Positions 6,906 to 11,718 of a DNA stretch of 11,718 nucleotides are shown one piece after another (the first letter of the stretch is position 1; each line of letters begins with the position of its first letter). A program made the position numbers and the translations under genes. The DNA is taken from contig DCHK01000016.1 in the NCBI GenBank assembly GCA_002315615.1, forward strand, positions 1 through 11,718. Reading direction: 5' to 3'. This DNA comes from Bacteroidales bacterium UBA1754 (GTDB taxonomy: Bacteria; Bacteroidota; Bacteroidia; Bacteroidales; Paludibacteraceae). Under the pieces are notes generated by a model. It ran no database searches and had not been told where the DNA came from. It was given only the letters and a program-made list of their open reading frames with translations.

Positions 6906-7292
6906 CTAAATAATTAGGTGATGTAGATAAATCGGCCATATTACGCCCAACGCTGGTCGAGACGGAGCAAAAACAAATGAGTTTGGAGCATTATTCTTCT
7001 GAACTAAGCCGTATGCCATCATTTTTAGATGATGCGAATGATGATTCTGCGCACCTATGCGAGAGAAAAGCGACTGCGAAATGTTACGGATAACATCTCC
7101 ACTCGTCGCCGATGGCACTGCATCGAACGACATTGAATGATACCTCGATACATCAACATACATCAATCTGCATATTTCGCTATCGTTCTGCAATATAGGT
7201 GCCGTAACTTTCGACACGCACGCAAAGGTTACGAGCAAAAATATGCCCAACAAAAACGATTTTGCAATATGTCTGAATATTGAGGTTTTCAT
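6906..7292 (-). CDS. Unrecognised small exported or membrane-anchored protein
   Basis: A 128-aa product of unknown function. Met at 7292 opens a basic N-terminus (KTSIFRHIAK) followed by a hydrophobic segment at about 12-29, either a signal peptide or an anchor; C25 is not in a proper lipobox. The rest is a small soluble domain with a His cluster (NHHSHH at 83-88), a Met/His-containing segment to about 92, and a hydrophobic C-terminus (VIWPIYLHHLII). An in-frame Met at 7349 would add 19 residues, but it lies inside the preceding terminator and upstream of the promoter, so I reject it. A strong promoter ends only 5 nt before this ATG, predicting a leaderless mRNA. Presence of a matched promoter, sensible export signal and coding frame supports a real gene. 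Confidence 0.7.
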   Translation of the reverse strand: MKTSIFRHIAKSFLLGIFLLVTFACVSKVTAPILQNDSEICRLMYVDVSRYHSMSFDAVPSATSGDVIRNISQSLFSRIGAQNHHSHHLKMMAYGLVQKNNAPNSFVFAPSRPALGVIWPIYLHHLII

Positions 7293-7297
7293 TACAA

Positions 7298-7328
7298 CAA
7301 AGATACAAAAAAAGACCACCTTTTCAAA
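7298..7328 (-). promoter_or_regulatory. Promoter of the 128-aa exported protein gene, overlapping the upstream terminator
   Basis: On the minus strand TTTG (7328-7325), a 19-nt spacer, and TATCTTTG (7305-7298) match the Bacteroidota promoter perfectly. Only 5 nt separate the -7 box from the ATG at 7292. The -33 box lies in the loop of the preceding gene's terminator. Confidence 0.75.
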
Positions 7329-7340
7329 AAGTAGTCTTTT
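7307..7340 (-). terminator. Terminator of the small protein-LysR-transporter operon
   Basis: On the minus strand arms 7340-7331 and 7319-7310 form a 10-bp stem with one G-U pair and an 11-nt loop, then a T tract over 7313-7307. It lies about 33 nt after the transporter stop at 7374. Confidence 0.82.
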
Positions 7341-7373
7341 TCCTTTCAATAAAATTGCTCAGTATAAATTCCA

Positions 7374-8762
7374 CTAAATCACAAACAATATCAGCAACTG
7401 TGCGACCAGCACCCTCAGAAACATAGTCAAAGGATAAACAGTGGCATAACCTACTGCTGCCGCATCGTTGTTTTTGTCTTGGTCGCTGGCGTATGCAAGC
7501 GCAGGTGGATTGGTAGTTGCACCAGCAAGAACACCTATCAGCGTAGTATATTTCATTCGCATCAACAATTTGCCTACTGCACCCGAAAGCAGCAAAGGAA
7601 TTATGGTGATAATTGCACCATAAAGTATCCACATACAACCGCCTTTGTTTACGATGCTATCGACAAAACCATCGCCTGCTTGCAAACCGACGCACGCCAA
7701 AAATAGCGAAATACCGATTTCTCTTATCATCAAGTTTGCACTCGTAGTAGAATAAGTTATCATTTTGAAACGAGGACCAAAATAACTGATAAGTATAGAA
7801 ACGATGAGCGGACCACCTGCAAGACCAAGTTTTATTGGTTGTGGAATTCCTGGTATATGAAACGGAATACTACCAAGAAAACAACCAAAAGCAATGCCCG
7901 CAAAAATAGCGAAAAGGTTAGGATGGTCGAGTTTTTTGAGCGAGTTGCCCAAAACTTTTTCCATTGCCTCTGCCGAACTTTTAGTTCCAGATACAGTAAC
8001 CACATCTCCCAACTGCAAACGCGTTTCGGGGCTCACCGAAATTTCTACACCTGCTCTACGAATTTTCACCACATTGGCACCAAGATATTTATCGAATTCC
8101 AACTTTGCAAGTTGCAAACCATTTATTTTTCGTTTAGAAACAATAATCTTTTTTTGTATCACTGCTCCCGTATGCACTTCTGCCGCATCTTGCGAAGGCG
8201 CAGTACTTTGTGGCACTACGGCATCCTCTTTTTTGAATAAAATAAATTTAAGAAGAATAAAAGAAGCAATGCAACCTACCACGCCGAGCGGATAAGCCAC
8301 CGCATATCCCAATGCTATGTTTGAAGAATCGAGACCAGTTACATCGGTGAAAGTTTGTTGCGCAGCACCCAAACCAGGCGTATTGGTAACTGCACCAGAC
8401 ATCACACCTATCATAGTCGGCGCATCTATGCCCGTTATTTCTATTAGTGCCAAAGTGACTACGGCTCCTAAAATAACCACAAGTGTGGCAAGGCAATTCA
8501 ACCTAATACCACCCGACATAAAACTTGAGAAAAAACTCGGACCTACTTGCATACCAATAGAATACACAAACAGAATAAGTCCAAACTCTTTCATAAAATG
8601 AAGAATCTCGGGGTTGAGATTATAACCAAAGTGGGCAAAAACTATGCCTATGAAAAGTACCCACGTTACGCCAAAAGAAACACCCCAAATTTTAAATCTA
8701 CCCAGCAACTTGCCTAATGCAATTACACAACTGAGTATTATCATTGATAAAGCTATTGTCAT
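7374..8762 (-). CDS. AspT/YidE/YbjL-family transporter with central TrkA-C domain
   Basis: Inner-membrane transporter of the aspartate:alanine exchanger type (AspT, YidE, YbjL; substrate unknown here). The 462-aa product has two homologous membrane halves around a cytoplasmic TrkA-C-like domain (about 205-272, with SVSPETRLQLGDVVTVSG). The internal duplication is plain: GVMSGAVTNTPGLGAA with GYAVAYPLG (119-160) in the first half, and GVLAGATTNPPALAYA with GYATVYPLT (410-446) in the second. Typical AspT/YidE proteins are about 550 residues with two TrkA-C copies, so one copy is present here. I chose the ATG at 8762, which overlaps the LysR stop as ATGA; a TTG three codons earlier is less likely. 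It is the last gene of a three-gene operon and is followed by a terminator. The LysR neighbour may control it. Confidence 0.9.
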   Translation of the reverse strand: MTIALSMIILSCVIALGKLLGRFKIWGVSFGVTWVLFIGIVFAHFGYNLNPEILHFMKEFGLILFVYSIGMQVGPSFFSSFMSGGIRLNCLATLVVILGAVVTLALIEITGIDAPTMIGVMSGAVTNTPGLGAAQQTFTDVTGLDSSNIALGYAVAYPLGVVGCIASFILLKFILFKKEDAVVPQSTAPSQDAAEVHTGAVIQKKIIVSKRKINGLQLAKLEFDKYLGANVVKIRRAGVEISVSPETRLQLGDVVTVSGTKSSAEAMEKVLGNSLKKLDHPNLFAIFAGIAFGCFLGSIPFHIPGIPQPIKLGLAGGPLIVSILISYFGPRFKMITYSTTSANLMIREIGISLFLACVGLQAGDGFVDSIVNKGGCMWILYGAIITIIPLLLSGAVGKLLMRMKYTTLIGVLAGATTNPPALAYASDQDKNNDAAAVGYATVYPLTMFLRVLVAQLLILFVI

Positions 8763-9664
8763 TTTAACCAATTATTTGCGCGCAAAATTAGTGCATTTGA
8801 TTGATTTAATATGCGAATAAACTCATCAATTGCACGTTTGCGGTATGTATTTTTAAGTAAATGTACGCAACCCTCCATTTTTACGAAAGGAGAATCTAAA
8901 GGAACAGTTTTCACACCTTTTGCTTTGCTAGTTGCCGCTTCCGAAAGAAAACTTATCATCTGCGTAGTGTTTACCAAATCGAGCAAACCATACACGGCGT
9001 TCATTTCTACCTGTACATTTAGTTCTGCCACCTTTCCAGGGAAACAAGATTCAAACACATTTCTTGCTTGCGTATCTGCCGATGGCATTGCCAACCGTTG
9101 CGTTTTAATATCATCAAAAGTAAGTATCTTTTTCCCGGCAAGCGGATGGTCTGCCTTCATCACGGCACAAAGTTGGTCGTCGAAAAGTCGGTGAGACTCA
9201 ATTTCGCTGTCGCACTTGTTAGGGCGAAAACTCAAAACGCAATCGAGGTCGCGTTTTTTCAGCATCTCCAAAATCACTTCCATATTGCGATACACAATAT
9301 TCAGTTTAATTCCTGGATACTCTTTCGTGTAGTCTTTCAGCACATCTGATATAATGGGTGCAAAAGAATAGGTTATGCCCACGCGCAATTCGCCAGCGAG
9401 CATTTGTCGCAAATCTCTAATTTGTGTGAAACACGTATCGGCGTCGAACAACGTTTTTTTTGCACTTGGCAATATGTATTCGCCGCTTTCGGTGAGTCGT
9501 ACATTATGACTGTCTCTTTGGAAAAGTTCTACACCAAGTTCGTTTTCCAATTGCTTAATTTGCTGAGACAATGTACTTTGAGTAACACATAGATTTCTTG
9601 CCGCTTCCGAAAAATTTAAAGTTTCTGCTGTTGCAACAAAATATTTTAGTTGCCTTAGTTCCAT
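8759..9664 (-). CDS. LysR-family transcriptional regulator
   Basis: A 301-aa DNA-binding regulator. Residues 1-60 form the winged helix-turn-helix (MELRQLKYFVATAETLNFSE, then CVTQSTLSQQIKQLE at 26-40 as recognition region), a linker helix follows to about 88, and 91-290 is the two-lobed effector domain (GELRVGITYSFAPI). The usual LysR length is about 300. Cysteines occur at 26, 78, 142, 151, 166, 207 and 266, but I do not see the clear paired-Cys OxyR signature, so OxyR is not claimed. It starts 3 nt after the 65-aa protein and its TGA overlaps the transporter ATG, so translation of regulator and transporter is probably coupled. Unlike most LysR genes it is in the same operon and orientation as its likely target rather than divergent. 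Autoregulation is plausible; the effector is unknown. Confidence 0.93.
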   Translation of the reverse strand: MELRQLKYFVATAETLNFSEAARNLCVTQSTLSQQIKQLENELGVELFQRDSHNVRLTESGEYILPSAKKTLFDADTCFTQIRDLRQMLAGELRVGITYSFAPIISDVLKDYTKEYPGIKLNIVYRNMEVILEMLKKRDLDCVLSFRPNKCDSEIESHRLFDDQLCAVMKADHPLAGKKILTFDDIKTQRLAMPSADTQARNVFESCFPGKVAELNVQVEMNAVYGLLDLVNTTQMISFLSEAATSKAKGVKTVPLDSPFVKMEGCVHLLKNTYRKRAIDEFIRILNQSNALILRANNWLK

Positions 9665-9667
9665 TTT

Positions 9668-9865
9668 TTATTCGTCTAAATAGCTATAGTGTTCAAGTCC
9701 TTTTTTCAAGAATTTATCTTCGCCAGTTTCGATAATAGAATTGCCCGCAAAATTTTTGGTTGTTTTCACTGCACTATTCACTTGTTTTACTGTTGTGAAA
9801 TGTTCAATAACTGCCAATGTCATTGCGAGTGCTACACTTGCTACGATAATCATAATTGCTTCCAT
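9668..9865 (-). CDS. Unrecognised 65-aa single-helix membrane protein
   Basis: A short protein with one hydrophobic helix near its N-terminus (about residues 3-20, AIMIIVASVALAMTLAVI) and a polar, mildly charged tail of about 44 residues (KQVNSAVKTTKNF ... HYSYLDE). There is no lipobox or clear cleavage site, so it is probably anchored. The start at 9865 is supported by a TAnnTTTG box about 28 nt upstream; Met5 is an alternative. It lies 3 nt before the LysR start and leads a three-gene operon ending in the transporter, which argues that the frame is real. The tail could contact the transporter or act as a small accessory subunit, but that is inference from position only. No family is recognised. 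Confidence 0.68.
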   Translation of the reverse strand: MEAIMIIVASVALAMTLAVIEHFTTVKQVNSAVKTTKNFAGNSIIETGEDKFLKKGLEHYSYLDE

Positions 9866-9893
9866 AATTAGAACTGTTTTAATTTTTACAATG

Positions 9894-9924
9894 CAAAATT
9901 ACGTTATGGAGCATACTTACTAAA
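9894..9924 (-). promoter_or_regulatory. Promoter of small protein-LysR-transporter operon
   Basis: On the minus strand TAATTTTG (9901-9894) fits the TAnnTTTG -7 box. The 4 nt 19 bases upstream read TTTA (9924-9921), a one-base mismatch to the TTTG -33 element. The predicted leader is about 25 nt. Confidence 0.55.
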
Positions 9925-9959
9925 ATATCGGCATACGTTTATTTCTATTTCTGCTATCG

Positions 9960-9991
9960 AAATTACTAATAACAAGCAAATGTAGTAATTT
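9960..9991. repeat. Inverted repeat upstream of the LysR operon promoter
   Basis: AAATTACT (9960-9967) and AGTAATTT (9984-9991) are perfect 8-bp inverted repeats, 16 nt apart, about 36 nt upstream of the -33 position of the operon promoter. That position would suit a LysR-type operator, but this is inference. The rest of 9866-10132 holds the operon promoter, a small 5-bp hairpin at 10034-10047 and the tRNA-Leu terminator; no other gene is seen. Confidence 0.4.
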
Positions 9992-10088
9992 TTATTTGAT
10001 AATACGTGCAGACTGTCGAAAAAAGAGTGCGAGAAGGTAGCAACCTTACAAAAAACACCCAGTAAAAGAAATACCTATACAAAATAAT

Positions 10089-10127
10089 AAAAAAAACGAA
10101 ATTCAACCCAAACTAGATTGAACTTCG
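10089..10127 (-). terminator. Terminator of tRNA-Leu
   Basis: On the minus strand arms 10127-10118 and 10106-10097 pair over 10 bp with one G-U pair and an 11-nt loop, followed by eight Ts (10096-10089). It begins 5 nt after the tRNA 3' end. Confidence 0.87.
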
Positions 10128-10132
10128 CTTTG

Positions 10133-10214
10133 TGCGGCTGAAGGGACTCGAACCCCCACGCCTCGCAGCATCAGATCCTAAGTCTGACGTGGCTACCAAT
10201 TACACCACAGCCGC
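10133..10214 (-). tRNA. tRNA-Leu (anticodon UAG)
   Basis: An 82-nt class II tRNA. On the minus strand the acceptor GCGGCTG (10214-10208) pairs with CAGCCGC (10140-10134), with discriminator A at 10133. Anticodon stem TCAGA/TCTGA flanks loop CTTAGGA, giving anticodon TAG (reads CUA). A long variable arm of about 13 nt and T loop TTCGAGT follow. CCA is not encoded. It has its own promoter and terminator and lies between mdh and the LysR operon. Confidence 0.96.
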
Positions 10215-10224
10215 AAATGCACTG

Positions 10225-10253
10225 CAAAGATATATGCTTTTTCTGATTACAAA
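10225..10253 (-). promoter_or_regulatory. Promoter of tRNA-Leu
   Basis: On the minus strand TATCTTTG (10232-10225) is a perfect -7 box, 10 nt before the tRNA. A TTTG at 10253-10250 lies 17 nt upstream, slightly closer than the usual 19. The -33 part abuts the T-rich tail of the mdh terminator. The -7 box runs into TTTGCAGTGCA, nearly the same as in the tRNA-Pro leader. Confidence 0.68.
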
Positions 10254-10260
10254 AAATAAA

Positions 10261-10296
10261 AAAAAGAAAAAGTTGCCCAAACCGAGCAACTTTTTC
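10261..10296 (-). terminator. Terminator of mdh
   Basis: Arms 10266-10276 and 10286-10296 pair perfectly over 11 bp with a 9-nt loop, followed on the minus strand by a long T-rich run (10265 downwards). It lies about 25 nt after the mdh stop. Confidence 0.88.
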
Positions 10297-10320
10297 CTAT
10301 TTACAACTAAAAATTAAGGA

Positions 10321-11262
10321 TTAAATCAAATTCAATTCTTTCAATGTAGCAACATTGCCTTTAACTGATTTTGCACTTGCTGCGAATTTTTCTTTTTCTT
10401 CGGCATTCAAATCGAGTTCAACGATTTTTTCGATACCGTTTTTACCCAAAATTACAGGAACACCAATGCAAAGATCAGATTCGCCATATTCGCCTTCCAA
10501 AAGTACTGAGCAAGGAATCATTTTCTTTTGGTCGTGAATAATTGATTCTACTACGAAAGCTCCTGCTGCGCCTGGTGCATACCAAGCAGAAGTACCGAGC
10601 AATCCTGTAAGAGTTGCGCCACCAACCATAGTTGATTTTACAACTTCGTCGATTTTTTCTGCACTCAAGATGTTAGAAACAGGCATACCTTTGTATGTAG
10701 CAAAACGAGCCATAGGAATCATTGTAGTGTCGCCGTGTCCACCAATTACAAATCCTTCAACTTCATTAGCGTTGCAGTTCAATGCTTGAGACAAGAAATA
10801 TTTGAAACGTGAACTATCCAAAGCACCACCCATACCGATAACACGATTTTTAGGCAATCCAAGAGATTTAAGAGCCAAATATGTCATTGTATCCATAGGG
10901 TTTGAAATACAAACAAGAATAGCGTTTGGAGAATATTTCAAAATGTTTTGAGCGACACCTTTAACAATGCCAGCATTAACGCCAAGCAATTCTTCGCGAG
11001 TCATACCTGGTTTACGAGGAATACCTGAAGTAATAACAACAACATCAGAATTTGCAGTTTTTGCATAATCGTTAGTACAACCAATGACACGAGTATCAAA
11101 ACCAAGCAATTGAGCGGTTTGCATCATATCCATTGCTTTTCCTTCAGAAACGCCTTCTTTGATATCAAGCATTACAACTTCATCTGCAACCTCGTTAAAA
11201 GCGAGTACATTTGCACAAGTAGCACCTACGTTACCTGCACCTACAACTGTTACTTTAGACAT
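10321..11262 (-). CDS. mdh: Malate dehydrogenase (NAD-dependent, LDH-like type)
   Basis: Interconverts malate and oxaloacetate with NAD in the cytoplasm, serving the reductive and oxidative TCA branches. The 313-aa product has GAGNVG at residues 8-13 and D33 at the end of the second strand (NAD preference). PRKPGMTR at 82-89 carries the Arg pair (R83, R89) that selects malate over lactate. SNP at 120-122, substrate Arg in DSSRFK (R152) and catalytic His in GGHGDTT (H176) complete the active site. Length and motifs are those of the LDH-like bacterial MDH rather than the E. coli type. The ATG at 11262 sits directly before the Rossmann fold (MSKVTVVGAG). It is a single-gene unit with a -7 box about 50 nt upstream and a strong terminator downstream. 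Confidence 0.96.
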   Translation of the reverse strand: MSKVTVVGAGNVGATCANVLAFNEVADEVVMLDIKEGVSEGKAMDMMQTAQLLGFDTRVIGCTNDYAKTANSDVVVITSGIPRKPGMTREELLGVNAGIVKGVAQNILKYSPNAILVCISNPMDTMTYLALKSLGLPKNRVIGMGGALDSSRFKYFLSQALNCNANEVEGFVIGGHGDTTMIPMARFATYKGMPVSNILSAEKIDEVVKSTMVGGATLTGLLGTSAWYAPGAAGAFVVESIIHDQKKMIPCSVLLEGEYGESDLCIGVPVILGKNGIEKIVELDLNAEEKEKFAASAKSVKGNVATLKELNLI

Positions 11263-11311
11263 AATAATATAAGTTTAATAGATTAATCTTTCCGTTTTGT
11301 TAAGACAAACA

Positions 11312-11319
11312 CAAAGATA
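11312..11319 (-). promoter_or_regulatory. -7 box of the mdh promoter
   Basis: TATCTTTG on the minus strand (11319-11312) matches TAnnTTTG and would give a leader of about 45 nt. No TTTG is found 17-21 nt upstream, where a heptad repeat (11320-11354) occupies the -33 region. Confidence 0.6.
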
Positions 11320-11354
11320 ATTATGAATTTTGAATTATGGATTAAGAATTAAAG
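11320..11354 (+). repeat. Degenerate heptad tandem repeat upstream of mdh
   Basis: Five 7-nt units in strict phase: ATTATGA, ATTTTGA, ATTATGG, ATTAAGA, ATTAAAG. The consensus ATTAnGA is close to that of the tract after adk (1363-1390). The array abuts the mdh -7 box. Confidence 0.7.
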
Positions 11355-11364
11355 AAAAATTTTA

Positions 11365-11385
11365 ACAAGAAACGAGAAGCAAGAA
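11365..11385 (+). repeat. Short heptad tandem repeat (RCRAGAA type)
   Basis: Three 7-nt units in phase, ACAAGAA, ACGAGAA, GCAAGAA, with a decayed fourth (GATACGA). It lies 10 nt beyond the ATTAnGA array and has a different, more purine-rich unit. No gene is seen here. Confidence 0.55.
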
Positions 11386-11413
11386 GATACGAGAGTCATA
11401 CACGCACACACAT

Positions 11414-11454
11414 AAAAAATCGGTGCACAAAACGCGTTTTGCGTCTATGCACCG
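11414..11454 (-). terminator. Terminator of the PorP/SprF-like gene
   Basis: On the minus strand the arms at 11454-11448 and 11427-11421 (CGGTGCA/TGCACCG) pair perfectly over 7 bp and are followed by A then six Ts (11419-11414). Nested inside is a 14-nt perfect palindrome, CAAAACGCGTTTTG (11428-11441), giving a two-part hairpin. It lies about 97 nt after the gene's stop. Confidence 0.75.
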
Positions 11455-11485
11455 AAAGTATCATTTTGCTTGTATTGTTCTTGTT

Positions 11486-11549
11486 GGTTATTTGATTATT
11501 TGGTTATTCAGTTATTGACTAATTGGTTTATTGATAATTGGTTTATTGA
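11486..11549 (-). repeat. Degenerate 7-8 nt tandem repeat after the PorP/SprF-like gene
   Basis: On the minus strand the tract reads as alternating units such as CAATAAAC, CAATTAT, CAATAAAC, CAATTAG, then looser copies (TCAATAAC, TGAATAAC, CAAATAAT, CAAATAAC). It includes a perfect 15-bp direct repeat on the plus strand (TAATTGGTTTATTGA at 11520-11534 and 11535-11549). It begins immediately after the stop of the neighbouring gene. Confidence 0.7.
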
Positions 11550-11551
11550 TT

Positions 11552-11718
11552 TTATCGGCAGAACTTGCTTGTGTGGCAGAAACTATAGCCAAGCATTATT
11601 TCGTGCGTGCCGTAGTTGTGGCTCACAAGTTTGTTCAAGTCGAGGTTGAAGGCATAACCTACGCGGAACTTTCCGATTCTTACAGTGGCATTCGGAAGGA
11701 GTACAAGACTTTGTCCAC
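11552..11718 (-). CDS. PorP/SprF-like type IX secretion outer membrane protein, C-terminal 54 residues
   Basis: The window ends inside this gene; 54 codons and the TAA stop (11554-11552) are present, too short to be treated as a complete ORF. The visible part begins GQSLVLLPNATVRIGKFRVGYAFN and reaches HEIMLGYSF near the end. This matches the last strands of PorP/SprF proteins, which typically show R-x-G-Y-S/A-F-(D/N) and then S-H-E-I-M-L-G-Y. That family is an outer membrane beta-barrel linked to type IX secretion and gliding in Bacteroidota. Eight residues follow the final aromatic (CHTSKFCR), which is slightly longer than the common ending. A heptad/octad repeat and a terminator follow. 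Whether it is PorP proper or one of the many paralogues cannot be told. Confidence 0.8.
   Translation of the reverse strand, partial: GQSLVLLPNATVRIGKFRVGYAFNLDLNKLVSHNYGTHEIMLGYSFCHTSKFCR

Noticed and set aside
7293..7349. N-terminal extension of the 128-aa protein to Met at 7349
   Set aside because: The extension runs through the transporter operon's terminator and the promoter of this gene.
7839..8295. Two overlapping 133-aa plus-strand frames
   Set aside because: Both lie antisense inside the transporter gene, with no promoter, domain or sensible composition.
8763..8771. TTG start three codons before the transporter ATG
   Set aside because: The ATG at 8762 makes a classic ATGA overlap with the LysR stop and begins the first membrane helix directly.
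8759..9664. OxyR
   Set aside because: The paired regulatory cysteines in their usual context are not evident, and the neighbour is a transporter, not a peroxide defence gene.
10132..10317. 61-aa plus-strand reading frame
   Set aside because: It is antisense to tRNA-Leu and reads through two terminators.
11320..11549. CRISPR array
   Set aside because: Units are 7-8 or 15 nt without unique spacers, and there are no cas genes.
1..11718. Prophage, insertion sequence or integrative element
   Set aside because: No transposase, integrase, terminal repeats or tRNA-flanking att duplications were seen; both tRNA genes are followed by their own terminators.

Overview
The window looks like chromosome from an AT-rich member of the Bacteroidota, most likely order Bacteroidales. 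Five lines of evidence support this. Six putative promoters carry the Bacteroidota -7 box TAnnTTTG, several with a TTTG/TTG element about 19 nt upstream. There are no convincing Shine-Dalgarno sequences at gene starts. The Obg protein begins in the Bacteroidota style and ends in an acidic tail. A PdxB-type erythronate-4-phosphate dehydrogenase is present. The window ends in the C-terminus of a PorP/SprF-like type IX secretion protein. Genus cannot be assigned from sequence reading alone. Most of the content is core housekeeping; I see no phage, insertion sequence, CRISPR array or rRNA.

Layout. Positions 1-2796 (+): the 3' part of glyS, then adk (19 nt gap), a heptad-repeat and terminator intergenic region, then obg. 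Positions 2806-5974 (-): a three-gene operon transcribed as MORN-repeat lipoprotein, xseA, pdxB. The first junction is a TAATG stop/start overlap and the second an 8-nt gap; the operon converges on obg with only 9 nt between stop codons. Positions 5975-6149 hold divergent promoters for the MORN operon and for tRNA-Pro(CGG) at 6150-6222 (+). Two back-to-back terminators follow. Positions 6318-7292 (-) hold two unrecognised small genes, a two-helix membrane protein with a CxxC motif and a 128-aa exported or anchored protein. Positions 7374-9865 (-) are a compact operon: a 65-aa single-helix protein, a LysR regulator and an AspT/YidE-type transporter (3-nt gap, then an ATGA overlap). Positions 10133-10214 (-) are tRNA-Leu(UAG). 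Positions 10321-11262 (-) are malate dehydrogenase. Positions 11263-11551 hold degenerate tandem repeats and a terminator, followed by the 3' end of a PorP/SprF-like gene running off the window (-).

Function. The genes cover translation and nucleotide balance (glyS, adk, obg, two tRNAs), PLP synthesis (pdxB), DNA repair (xseA) and central carbon metabolism (mdh). The transporter, its LysR neighbour and the 65-aa membrane protein look like a self-contained regulated unit whose substrate is unknown. No clearly new defence or mobile system is visible. The most notable non-textbook signals are the 7-8 nt degenerate repeats in intergenic DNA, a promoter built into the preceding gene's terminator that would give a leaderless mRNA, a motif shared by both tRNA leaders, and a Glu in place of the usual Asp in the Obg G4 motif.
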